A stretch of DNA of 64,000 nucleotides, taken from the NCBI RefSeq assembly GCF_039962255.1, contig NZ_JAMPKY010000010.1, positions 230,160-294,159 on the forward strand. Direction: 5' to 3'. Shown piece by piece: positions 48,238 through 56,343 of this stretch. Source of the stretch: Leptolyngbya subtilissima AS-A7 (GTDB lineage: Bacteria; Cyanobacteriota; Cyanobacteriia; Phormidesmidales; Phormidesmidaceae). Each line of letters starts with the position of its first letter. Within the stretch, counting starts at the first letter, position 1. The notes below the pieces were generated by a model. The model did not search any database. It was not told the origin of the DNA and saw only the letters and a program-made list of their open reading frames with translations. Position numbers and translations under genes: made by a program.

Positions 48238-48762
48238 ATGACTGAAGCAACTAATCCCAGAGTATTTTTTGACATCACCATTGGCGGCACTCCCGCAGGC
48301 CGCATTGTTATGGAGCTGCGTACCGATGTCACTCCCAAAACCGCCGAAAACTTCCGCGCCCTATGCACTGGCGAAAAAGGCATGGGTACCTCCGGTGTGC
48401 CGCTGCACTTCAAAGGCTCTAGCTTTCACCGCGTCATTCCTGAATTCATGTGTCAGGGCGGCGACTTTACTCGCGGCAACGGCACCGGTGGCGAGTCGAT
48501 CTACGGCATGAAATTTGCTGACGAAAACTTTACTCTCAAGCACACCACCCCTGGGCTCCTGAGTATGGCCAATGCTGGCCCTAACACCAACGGGTCACAA
48601 TTCTTTTTAACCACCGTGGCCACCCCCTGGCTCGACGGCAAGCACGTGGTCTTTGGCAGCGTGGTCGAAGGCATGGATGTGGTCAGCACCATAGAGCAAG
48701 TCGGTAGTCGTAGCGGACAAACCTCTGAGCCCGTCGTAATCGCCGACTGCGGCCAATTGTAA
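48238..48762 (+). CDS. Cyclophilin-type peptidyl-prolyl cis-trans isomerase
   Basis: 174 residues with the classic cyclophilin active site: [28 protein letters not shown] (Arg, Phe, Gln), [15 protein letters not shown], and [10 protein letters not shown] (Trp, His). This full-length eukaryote-like form assists folding by isomerising X-Pro bonds and is expected in the cytoplasm, as there is no signal peptide. It is convergent with the gene at 48770, 7 bp apart. Confidence 0.95.
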   Translation: MTEATNPRVFFDITIGGTPAGRIVMELRTDVTPKTAENFRALCTGEKGMGTSGVPLHFKGSSFHRVIPEFMCQGGDFTRGNGTGGESIYGMKFADENFTLKHTTPGLLSMANAGPNTNGSQFFLTTVATPWLDGKHVVFGSVVEGMDVVSTIEQVGSRSGQTSEPVVIADCGQL

Positions 48763-48769
48763 GCAGGCG

Positions 48770-49579
48770 CTAATCGTCGGGCGGAAACCGTAGACCAAGC
48801 TCGCCGGTTTCGCTAATCATAACGCTGCCACCGAGGGCTTCAATTCGGTCAATGGCTTTTTGGCGAGTCGCATCGTCAAAGGCATTGGCCAAAACACTGG
48901 CCCAGGCATTGACCTGGGCCTGCTTGCTCAGGGGGTTATTGGCCAAAAAATCGGCTGTACGCTGAGAGTTTTCTGCAATTATTGGGGCCTCTGCTTCGGG
49001 TGATTGCCGTCCCCACTCTGCAGCGGTTTGAAAAGATTGTTGAGCCGCCTTCCCGTCACCCAGATAGAGCAGCTCATCTACACCGCGATAGCGCCAGATA
49101 TAAAACCCGTCAAATGGCACCGTTGGGGTCAACCGCTTTAGCCCCTGGGCGGTAATCGCAACGCTTTGCTCCGGCTGGGCGGCGAAATTGCTAGTGCTGC
49201 CCGACAAAAACAGATAAAACATTCGGTAATACGGGTCTTTAGGGATAACAACCCGAAAGAACTCTGGGCTTAGGTCGTAACCCGTTTTAGCTCGAGCTTC
49301 ATCGTCGCCAAAGTACTGCAAAAATCGCAGAAAAAACCAGTCAGCCGCCAGATTGTCAAACCCAAAGGTGGGCGTTTTCTGCGCCAACGCCAGGGTCGCT
49401 GCCGTTGCCTGGTCTTGTTGCTCAAGACTTTGATCGGTAATGCTGCGGTCTTGTAAGTTAGCTAGGCGCTGCTGCTGTAAGGGCACTAAGGCCAGCAGCA
49501 AAGCAGCGGGCAGTACCCAAATTACCAAATGTTTGGCCCAGAGCAAGGGCGGGCGGCGTTTACTTGAAGAGAGCTGCAT
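48770..49579 (-). CDS. Conserved hypothetical membrane-anchored protein
   Basis: 269 residues. One N-terminal membrane helix (about 15-35) is preceded by a basic stretch (SSKRRP), so the bulk is probably outside the cytoplasm. The conserved-looking region reads FGFDNLAADWFFLRFLQYFGDDEARAKTGYDLSPEFFRVVIPKDP, followed by helical, TPR-like repeats. I do not know a named family. It is divergent from the O-antigen ligase gene, which shares helical-repeat character in its C-terminus. A role in envelope polysaccharide or pili is possible from position only. Confidence 0.72.
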   Translation of the reverse strand: MQLSSSKRRPPLLWAKHLVIWVLPAALLLALVPLQQQRLANLQDRSITDQSLEQQDQATAATLALAQKTPTFGFDNLAADWFFLRFLQYFGDDEARAKTGYDLSPEFFRVVIPKDPYYRMFYLFLSGSTSNFAAQPEQSVAITAQGLKRLTPTVPFDGFYIWRYRGVDELLYLGDGKAAQQSFQTAAEWGRQSPEAEAPIIAENSQRTADFLANNPLSKQAQVNAWASVLANAFDDATRQKAIDRIEALGGSVMISETGELGLRFPPDD

Positions 49580-49721
49580 GATGTGGGCGCAAGGGTAAGA
49601 AACCTATAGAGCGGGTTTCAGGTTTTAGGGTGGTTCTAGAATAAGTCTACCCACCGTGGCTGCGATCGCAATTGAGGCACTTCAATTAGCCTCTTTGTCT
49701 GCTTAGCAGCTCTGTAACCTA

Positions 49722-52292
49722 ATGGCAGCTCCCATGGCCCAAACCCCTGCTCAACAACTCAATGCTGTCTTTAAAGGTTGGTGGCTGGGAGGGGTCGGCC
49801 TGGTAGCTGTTGTCTTCATGACCTGGCTACCTCACAGTTACTTGCGCATGGTGAGTTGGCCATGGGCCTTGGTGTGGCAGCTGGGGTTTCTAGCTTTTGG
49901 CGGCTGGCTGGTCTGGCAGCTACGCCAGTTTCACGTGCCGTTTCGTCCCCTAGGTTACGGGCTCGATTGGGCTGTAGCCGGCACAGGTATTGTTTTAATG
50001 GTTTGCAGCCTGGCCAGCGACTTCAAAACAGTGGCCCTATGGAATGTGGTTTTAGCAACGTACTACTTTTTTTCGTTGTACTGCGGCGTCAATTGGATAA
50101 ACCAAGCCCAGCTCAAAGCTACTCAGGTAGCCGCAGCGATCGCCACAACGATGCTAGGCACCACCCTAATTTCCTTACTTCTATGGCGACCTACGTCAGG
50201 GGCAGAGTTAGACGACAGTTTTTCTGCTGCCCTGCGCAATGCTATGCCCTTTGGCCACCACAATTTCGTGGGTGGCTACTTTGCTCTAGCGCTGCCGTTT
50301 GTTGCAGCCTATGCTGTGGCCTTTAAGGGATGGCTGCGGTGGTTGATGGCGGCGGCCTCGGCCTTGGCTGCGATCGCTCTCTACCTCAGCGGATCGCGGG
50401 GGGCGTTGTTGGGGATTTTGGTGTGGTTGCTTCTTATAGTCGTTGCCTTCATTGTCAACCCCAACGCTAAGGGCAGAACCCAGCGTTGGTTGCTAGGCGG
50501 ACTGGGGTTAGCCGTCGCGATTAGCGCTCTAGCCAGCAACTCAAGGGTTCGCAGCTTGTTTGGCGGCCTAGATTTCAACGATCCTTCTGGCTTTGTAGTA
50601 CAAGATGGCCCGGTGCTCGATCGCTACTTCCTGGCTAAGACTGCCCTTAACATTCTTAGCCATCGTCCCTTAGTGGGCGTGGGGCCAGGGGTGATGAGCC
50701 GTGTCTCAAATCTATATCGCCCGATAGAAACGGGCCTAGGTCAAGACCACTCCCAGCAGCTTCACAGTACGCCGTTTCAGCTTTTAGGAGAGATGGGGCT
50801 ACTGGGTCTTGGGCTGTATTTAGTATGGCTAGTGCTTGTCGCCGCGCTCTGGCTGCGTCTATACCAAACTGTACAAGAGCCGGCTAGTCGATGGTTGCTG
50901 TATGGCGCAGGCGGTAGCTTCTTAGCCTACGGGGTATCTAGCCTCACTGACTACCAGCTTGAAAACATTGGCATTTCTACGGCGTTTGGGGCCTTGCTAC
51001 TCCTGTTGCTCAGCCTAGCAAATCAAACAGAGCTGCCCTCGCTGCCTACCCTAAGTGGAGGAACCCGCCGCTATCTTAGCCTGGCCCTGGTAGCCTGGTT
51101 GGCGATCACAACCTATTTGTGGTTTGTGACCGACCTAGGCTTCTTCTTTGCCCACCGCGCCCTCAGCCGTGCAGAACGAGGCGATGTAGCTGGCTCGTTG
51201 CAACAGCTATCTGCCGCTGCCACTTTCGTTCCTTGGGATCCAACCTACCCCGCCCTATCCGGACAAATCATCTATCAACTGCTGCCTCTTGTGTCCTCGG
51301 GTGAGCAAGATGCTGTGCGCCGCGATGTCTTGACTGATCTGTATAGCGCTGTTGCGATCGCCCCCAACGATGCCTGGTTTAATTACAACATGGCGGTTCT
51401 GCTGTTACCTCAAAACCCGGCTGCCGCAGCGGACTATAGCCGCCGTGCCGTGCAGCTACTCCCCAGAAAAAATGCCTTGAGCCGCTATGTGCTGGGGCAA
51501 GCTTACCTAGCCCAAGGCCAAACCGAAGCCGCCGTAACCGCGTTTAGCCTTCAAGGCCTTGGCAATCCCGAATTTTTGACTTTGCCTCTGTGGGAGCAAG
51601 AGTCTCTAGCACCAATTAAACAGCAGGTTTTAGATCAAGCGTTAATTTACCACGAGTCCATGCTCAATGGGCTATCGCCAAAGATCCCAGGATATTCCAC
51701 CTTTTACGACCAAACAGCGCTGATTCGCTGGTGGCAGAGACAACCTCTCACCGCCAACCGTGACAGGCTAAGACCAATCACGCAGGCGCTTTTAGCCACA
51801 GACCAAAGCCTCGAAGCAGCCCTAGCTATCGTTAATCAAGCCCTAGAAGCAACTCCCCAAGATCAGGCTCTATTGCTGCTTCAGGCATGGCTTTCGCCTG
51901 CCGCTGCCCAAAACTACTTTGCTCAAGCCGAGCTTCCTGCACCTGAGAAGGCACTGCTAACCGAATCGCTGGGGCAATTTCGAGATGCGCGATCGTGGTT
52001 GACTTCCTTAGTAGAACCGGTTGAACTAACTGGCCGTAGCTTGCTAGGGCTCACCTATCGCAATCGATATGCTCAAGGCATTAACTTTATTGCACCCATT
52101 GAGGGAATGGAGCAGTGGGCTATCCCTAACTTACTTGGGTTGTTTGGGGAGCTGCCCAGAGAGTTTGTGGCGCTAGACCAAGCTATAGAAACGATTCAAA
52201 CTAAGCAGCTTAACTTGCCCAGTGCCGTCAAGAATCGCTTTGAAATTACACCCCTGCCTCCACTGCCCAAAAACTTTTTTAATCAGATGTGA
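49722..52292 (+). CDS. O-antigen ligase / Wzy-like polymerase with C-terminal TPR region
   Basis: 856 residues. The first ~470 residues carry ten or more membrane helices. The large loop has the O-antigen ligase pattern RYFLAKTALNILSHRPLVGVGPGVM, and then DHSQQLHSTPFQLLGEMGLLGLGLYL with its conserved His. Residues about 480-856 are soluble and contain TPR-type helices (NMAVLLLPQNPAAAADYSRRAV, LGQAYLAQGQTEAAVTAF). Members of this family polymerise or ligate lipid-linked glycans in the periplasm. Some (PglL, PilO/TfpW) attach glycans to pilin and are encoded beside it. pilA starts 84 bp downstream, so a pilin oligosaccharyltransferase is a reasonable inference. Confidence 0.83.
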   Translation: MAAPMAQTPAQQLNAVFKGWWLGGVGLVAVVFMTWLPHSYLRMVSWPWALVWQLGFLAFGGWLVWQLRQFHVPFRPLGYGLDWAVAGTGIVLMVCSLASDFKTVALWNVVLATYYFFSLYCGVNWINQAQLKATQVAAAIATTMLGTTLISLLLWRPTSGAELDDSFSAALRNAMPFGHHNFVGGYFALALPFVAAYAVAFKGWLRWLMAAASALAAIALYLSGSRGALLGILVWLLLIVVAFIVNPNAKGRTQRWLLGGLGLAVAISALASNSRVRSLFGGLDFNDPSGFVVQDGPVLDRYFLAKTALNILSHRPLVGVGPGVMSRVSNLYRPIETGLGQDHSQQLHSTPFQLLGEMGLLGLGLYLVWLVLVAALWLRLYQTVQEPASRWLLYGAGGSFLAYGVSSLTDYQLENIGISTAFGALLLLLLSLANQTELPSLPTLSGGTRRYLSLALVAWLAITTYLWFVTDLGFFFAHRALSRAERGDVAGSLQQLSAAATFVPWDPTYPALSGQIIYQLLPLVSSGEQDAVRRDVLTDLYSAVAIAPNDAWFNYNMAVLLLPQNPAAAADYSRRAVQLLPRKNALSRYVLGQAYLAQGQTEAAVTAFSLQGLGNPEFLTLPLWEQESLAPIKQQVLDQALIYHESMLNGLSPKIPGYSTFYDQTALIRWWQRQPLTANRDRLRPITQALLATDQSLEAALAIVNQALEATPQDQALLLLQAWLSPAAAQNYFAQAELPAPEKALLTESLGQFRDARSWLTSLVEPVELTGRSLLGLTYRNRYAQGINFIAPIEGMEQWAIPNLLGLFGELPREFVALDQAIETIQTKQLNLPSAVKNRFEITPLPPLPKNFFNQM

Positions 52293-52376
52293 TCGCTCAG
52301 TCAGAGCAAGTGGGTAAGTTAGACCCAGGCGCAAATAACACCTCTACCGCCGCCTAACCCAAGGAGACATACACCT

Positions 52377-52919
52377 ATGAAAGCATCTCTCAAAGCCAAC
52401 CTGCTCAAGCACTTCATCGCTAAGAAAGAAGAAGGCGGCTTCACCCTAATTGAACTGCTGGTGGTTATCATCATCATCGGTATTCTGGCTGCTATCGCTT
52501 TGCCTTCTTTCCTTAACCAGGCCAACAAAGCTCGTCAGTCTGAAGCTAAAACCTATGTTGGTTCCATGAACCGTGGCCAGCAAGCCTACCGCTTAGAAAA
52601 CCCCACCTTTGCTCCTGGTTTTGTAGAACTAGCCATTGGTATTCCTTCCAATACTACTTACTACAACTACACCATTGGCGCTAGTGGCCCCTTTGGCGCA
52701 ACGGCTTTTGCTGACAGAGTTGATACTGCTCTGAAGAGCTACGTCGGTGCTGCCCAGCTAAACTCGGGTAGCGCAACCACAGAAGCCACCACGATTGCAC
52801 TCATTTGTGAATCGACTCAAGCTAACGTGGCTGCTGCTGCCGGTGCGCTCACTAACTTCAGCACTTCTGCAAGCCAGTCGGCTACTTCTTGCACAACCGG
52901 TACCTGGAAGAAACTCTAA
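52377..52919 (+). CDS. pilA: Type IV major pilin-like protein
   Basis: 180 residues. The leader (1-21) ends EEGG, cut by prepilin peptidase before Phe22. The mature N-terminus FTLIELLVVIIIIGILAAIA keeps Glu5, needed for assembly. The following LPSFLNQANKARQSEAKTYVGSMNRGQQAY is the cyanobacterial PilA pattern. Two cysteines near the C-terminus can form the D-region disulfide. The pilin builds extracellular pili used for gliding or twitching, phototaxis and DNA uptake. A strong AAGGAG site and a terminator (52964-52995) make it a self-contained gene. The globular part is Ser/Thr-rich, compatible with glycosylation. Confidence 0.95.
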   Translation: MKASLKANLLKHFIAKKEEGGFTLIELLVVIIIIGILAAIALPSFLNQANKARQSEAKTYVGSMNRGQQAYRLENPTFAPGFVELAIGIPSNTTYYNYTIGASGPFGATAFADRVDTALKSYVGAAQLNSGSATTEATTIALICESTQANVAAAAGALTNFSTSASQSATSCTTGTWKKL

Positions 52920-52963
52920 GTTATTGACTAGCGCTTGACTCTTAGTTTCTAATAACAAATCGG

Positions 52964-52995
52964 GGATCAGCTACTTGTTCTTGTGTAGCTGATCC
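52964..52995 (+). terminator. pilA terminator
   Basis: 11-bp perfect stem GGATCAGCTAC / GTAGCTGATCC (52964-52974, 52985-52995), followed by TTAATCGTTT. Confidence 0.8.
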
Positions 52996-53291
52996 TTAAT
53001 CGTTTAAAGAAAGTTTGAAGAAGCCTCCGTCAATTCAATGTCGAGAGTTATACAAACCCTTAGGTTTGATGAAAAGGCTAGCTAGCCAAGAATGGGTTTT
53101 GTGATTTGTGCCGCTCAGAATATTTTGACTTTCGTAGCATTTCTCACTTCTTAAGAACCTATCCAAATTTGTTTGTTATTTGTTAGGCGATGGCTGTTGC
53201 GGTGAAGTGGAAAATTGGATGTGCACAAACTATCGAGCGGCAAGAAAAGAAAACAGAGGCGATTAATCGACCCAATTTGCTGCGCTGCTAA
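52996..53291. other. AT-rich intergenic region after pilA
   Basis: About 300 bp between two terminators. It is richer in A/T than the neighbouring genes. No frame or RNA was recognised. Confidence 0.4.
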
Positions 53292-53324
53292 AAAACGCTG
53301 AACAAAAGCTTTGTTCAGCGTTTT
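53292..53324 (-). terminator. Terminator of the thrC-moaD-like unit
   Basis: 15-bp stem (53292-53306 with 53310-53324) around a 3-base centre. On the minus strand the stem ends in a T-run directly after the MoaD-like gene. Confidence 0.85.
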
Positions 53325-53355
53325 CTAGTTTAATAACCCGTCTCTGGCTCCAGCG

Positions 53356-53631
53356 TTAGCCTCCAGCTACGGCAGGGACGATGCTGACTTCGTCGCCATC
53401 GTTAAGAGCGGTCTCTTTGCCATCGAGAAAGCGAATGTCTTCGCTATTAACGTAGAAGTTGACAAAGCGGCGTAGCTCACCAGAATCGTCACAAAGCCGG
53501 GCTTTGATGCCAGGGCAGTTGCTCTCTAAATCATTGAGCAGATCTACAATATTGCCACCACTACACTCAAGGGCAGCCTGGTTGTTGGTGAATTTTTGCA
53601 GTGGAGTTGGAATTAGTACTTTAACAGCCAT
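53356..53631 (-). CDS. MoaD/ThiS-family ubiquitin-like sulfur carrier
   Basis: 91 residues with a beta-grasp pattern ([60 protein letters not shown]) and a C-terminal Gly-Gly, the site of adenylation and thiocarboxylate formation. It lies 118 bp downstream of threonine synthase on the same strand and shares its terminator. MoaD proper serves molybdopterin synthesis, but no moa genes are near. The pairing with a PLP beta-family enzyme recalls the CysO-CysM pair of mycobacteria, so a dedicated sulfur carrier is possible. Confidence 0.88.
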   Translation of the reverse strand: MAVKVLIPTPLQKFTNNQAALECSGGNIVDLLNDLESNCPGIKARLCDDSGELRRFVNFYVNSEDIRFLDGKETALNDGDEVSIVPAVAGG

Positions 53632-53749
53632 GGGTGTAATAAATGAATCAAGAAAATAAGAGCAATCTGTCAGTAAGAGTATAGAGAGTAAAGTTCAAGG
53701 TTTAAACTGAAAATCAGCTACTTAAACCTTGAACCTCATACCTTAATCC

Positions 53750-55054
53750 CTAGACCAATACCTGCTGCCATTCCAATCGGTCGAGGGTTCGAGAGCGCTC
53801 TAGAGCACGCTCGAAGCTGTCGAGCTTAGGCTCAATGGTAAAGGGCTCGCCGATGTAACCCTGTACAGCTTCTTGGGTCTTCAATCCGTTGCCGGTGATG
53901 TAGACGACTGTAGACTCATCAGGGTTAATCTTACCGGCTTCAACCAGCTTTTTGAGCACTGCAATGGTGGTGCCGCCAGCAGTCTCGGTGAAGATACCTT
54001 CGGTTTCGGCCAGTAGCTTCATGCCTTCAATGACCTCGGCATCGGTTACTGACTCAATGTTGCCGTTGGTTTTACGAGCTATATCGAGAGCATAGATACC
54101 GTCGGCGGGGTTTCCAATGGCAATAGACTTGGCAATCGTATTGGGTTTGACTGGAGTCACAAAATCGCGGCCTTCTTTAAAGGCTTGGGCAATAGGAGAG
54201 CATCCCTCGGCCTGGGCACCGCTAAAGCGTACAGGCTTATCGTCGACGAGGCCGACCTTAACAAATTCTTGGAAGCCTTTGTAGATCTTGGTAAATAGTG
54301 ACCCCGATGCCAACGGCGCCACGATGTGGTCTGGTAAGCGCCAGCCTAGCTGTTCAGCTACTTCGTAGCCCAGGGTTTTAGACCCTTCGGAGTAGTAGGG
54401 GCGCAGGTTGATGTTGACGAACCCCCAACCTTGAGTGTTGGCTACCTCAGAGCACAGACGGTTGACCTGGTCATAGTTGCCCTGCACAGCCATTACTGTA
54501 GGGTTATAGATTAGGGTGCCAAGTACTTTGCCGGCTTCTAGGTCAGCTGGAATGAATACGCAGCAGTCAAGGCCAGCATGGGCTGCGATCGCCGCCGTAG
54601 AGTTGGCCAAGTTACCTGTACTGGCACAAGACACTGTAGTAAACCCTAACTCTCTCGCTCGGGTTAGCGCCACCGACACCACCCGATCCTTAAAGCTCAA
54701 GGTGGGCATGTTGACAGCGTCATTCTTTATATAGAGTTCTTTTAGCCCTAGCTGCCGCGCCAGTCGGTTGGCGCGCACTAGGGGTGTCATGCCGGTTCCC
54801 ACATCAATTGGGTTGTCGGTGCTGACGGGTAGAAAGTCTTTGTAGCGCCAAATTGACAGCGGCCCGGCTTGAATGCTGCTGCGGGTGACCCGCCTGCGAA
54901 TTTCGTCGTAGTCGTAGGCTACCTCTAATGGGCCAAAGCACACATCTTCGCATACATGCTTGGCGCCTAGGTCGTAGGTCTCACCACATTCTCGGCATTT
55001 CAATGCTGAAAATGTGGGCTTGGTGGCGATCGCTTGTTCGATAGACTGCGTCAT
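53750..55054 (-). CDS. thrC: Threonine synthase
   Basis: 434 residues. The N-terminal cysteine cluster (LKCRECGETYD, then CEDVCFG) resembles a zinc-ribbon cap. PLP lysine is in LSFKDRVVSVAL (about residue 120). The phosphate loop is SCASTGNLANS and the C-terminal TGNGLKTQ is typical of this subfamily. It makes threonine from phosphohomoserine. It is followed by the MoaD-like gene. The expected cysteine-synthase-type active-site shape means substrate identity rests on subfamily resemblance. Confidence 0.93.
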   Translation of the reverse strand: MTQSIEQAIATKPTFSALKCRECGETYDLGAKHVCEDVCFGPLEVAYDYDEIRRRVTRSSIQAGPLSIWRYKDFLPVSTDNPIDVGTGMTPLVRANRLARQLGLKELYIKNDAVNMPTLSFKDRVVSVALTRARELGFTTVSCASTGNLANSTAAIAAHAGLDCCVFIPADLEAGKVLGTLIYNPTVMAVQGNYDQVNRLCSEVANTQGWGFVNINLRPYYSEGSKTLGYEVAEQLGWRLPDHIVAPLASGSLFTKIYKGFQEFVKVGLVDDKPVRFSGAQAEGCSPIAQAFKEGRDFVTPVKPNTIAKSIAIGNPADGIYALDIARKTNGNIESVTDAEVIEGMKLLAETEGIFTETAGGTTIAVLKKLVEAGKINPDESTVVYITGNGLKTQEAVQGYIGEPFTIEPKLDSFERALERSRTLDRLEWQQVLV

Positions 55055-55221
55055 GGCGTTTTCTCTGAGATTTTCTGAGGAGCAGTTGTTAACTTCGCTA
55101 AGTTATCCAGAACGTAACACTGGAGACAATACTTGGTCAAATATACCCGACTTTTTTGGTCGGATATAGCTGAGCTTTCTTCTGCCAGTGTTTTGCGCTA
55201 GTGAGACCTACTTCTTAGTTA

Positions 55222-55284
55222 AGAGCGACGGTCCGAGTTGTTTTGAGTTTGCTGTCGCTCTCAGCCTCATCTGCGGCTTTTTTT
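55222..55284 (+). terminator. Hairpin plus T7 run between thrC and ntcA; possible small-RNA 3' end
   Basis: AGAGCGAC (55222-55229) pairs with GTCGCTCT (55254-55261). About 16 bases later AGCC...GGCT leads into seven Ts (55278-55284). No rightward gene ends nearby, so this terminator-like element has no known transcript to stop. Confidence 0.4.
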
Positions 55285-55347
55285 ATCCCTGAATGACTAC
55301 TTTGGAACCCCTGAAATGGGCTCAAGATTAGCTTCGGGAGCAATAAA

Positions 55348-55361
55348 GTAACTTGCTATAC
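55348..55361 (+). promoter_or_regulatory. NtcA-binding site upstream of ntcA
   Basis: GTA-ACTTGCTA-TAC is an exact match to the NtcA consensus GTA-N8-TAC, 194 bp upstream of the ntcA start. Candidate -10 boxes are TACAGT (55374-55379) and TAAAGT (55395-55400). Neither has the classical ~22-base spacing. It suggests autoregulation, as known for Anabaena ntcA. Confidence 0.6.
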
Positions 55362-55554
55362 AAACGCTTGCCTTACAGTTGAGGTTAAGTGATCTAAAGT
55401 CATGGAACGTTTGCATTGGTTAGCGTGCCAGACCAATCAGACTGCTTTATGCTTTATGCCCAAGGTGATCTGTGCTGTGGGTCTAGCTGTCATAGCGACG
55501 GCAAACCAGTAAATTCAGTGCAGATGCTCTCTGTGATGCTCTTAGCAGAACGTT

Positions 55555-56226
55555 ATGGTAGTGACCCAAGATAAGCCCCTTGCTAATGTTTTTCGTCAGC
55601 TATCTGGAGGAGCGTTTCCCCCTGTAGTCGAATCCTACGAGCGGGGGAAAACAATCTTTTTCCCTGGAGACCCGGCCGAACGGGTGTACTTCTTGTTAAA
55701 AGGGGCAGTGAAGCTGTCGCGAGTGTACGAGGCTGGAGAAGAAATCACAGTTGCCCTGCTGCGCGAAAACAGTGTGTTTGGGGTCTTGTCGCTAATTACG
55801 GGCAACCGTTCTGATCGCTTTTATCACTCCGTGGCCTTTACTCCGGTAGAGCTATTGTCTGTTCCAATTGAGCAGGTTGAGCAGGCGCTGGAGGAAAATC
55901 CTGAACTGGCCTTGCTGATGTTGAGGGGGTTATCCTCTCGCATCTTGCAAACCGAGATGATGATTGAAACCTTAGCTCATCGAGACATGGGCTCGCGGCT
56001 GGTAAGTTTCTTACTCATTCTCTGTCGCGATTTTGGGGTGCCTAGCCAGGATGGCATCACTATTGATCTGAAACTGTCTCATCAGGCCATTGCTGAGGCC
56101 ATCGGCTCCACTCGGGTGACTGTGACTCGCCTGCTGGGAGATTTGCGCCAGGAAGGTATGATCTCCATCTACAAAAAGAAGATTACTGTGCATGATCCGG
56201 TCAATCTGAGTCAGCAGTTTACTTAG
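55555..56226 (+). CDS. ntcA: Global nitrogen regulator NtcA
   Basis: 223 residues, CRP family. The cyclic-nucleotide-like beta-barrel (about 25-135) binds 2-oxoglutarate in NtcA. The long dimer helix contains [23 protein letters not shown]. The C-terminal HTH is [28 protein letters not shown], identical in pattern to cyanobacterial NtcA. It activates nitrogen-assimilation genes under ammonium limitation by binding GTA-N8-TAC. One such site is in its own upstream region. The DUF3084 gene follows 117 bp downstream. Confidence 0.97.
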   Translation: MVVTQDKPLANVFRQLSGGAFPPVVESYERGKTIFFPGDPAERVYFLLKGAVKLSRVYEAGEEITVALLRENSVFGVLSLITGNRSDRFYHSVAFTPVELLSVPIEQVEQALEENPELALLMLRGLSSRILQTEMMIETLAHRDMGSRLVSFLLILCRDFGVPSQDGITIDLKLSHQAIAEAIGSTRVTVTRLLGDLRQEGMISIYKKKITVHDPVNLSQQFT

Positions 56227-56343
56227 TTTAGGTTTGGCTAGGTGGGGTGGTTTTGGTAGCCAAACCAGCAATCGACAATATTGGGGCGTACGAGGCTTCA
56301 ACCCATGCAGTAGAGTAAGTGCAAACTCCCCTGTGGCTGGTGC

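Noticed and set aside
53150..53290. AT-rich segment that looked like a possible insertion-sequence remnant
   Set aside because: No terminal inverted repeats, target duplication or transposase-like frame could be identified.
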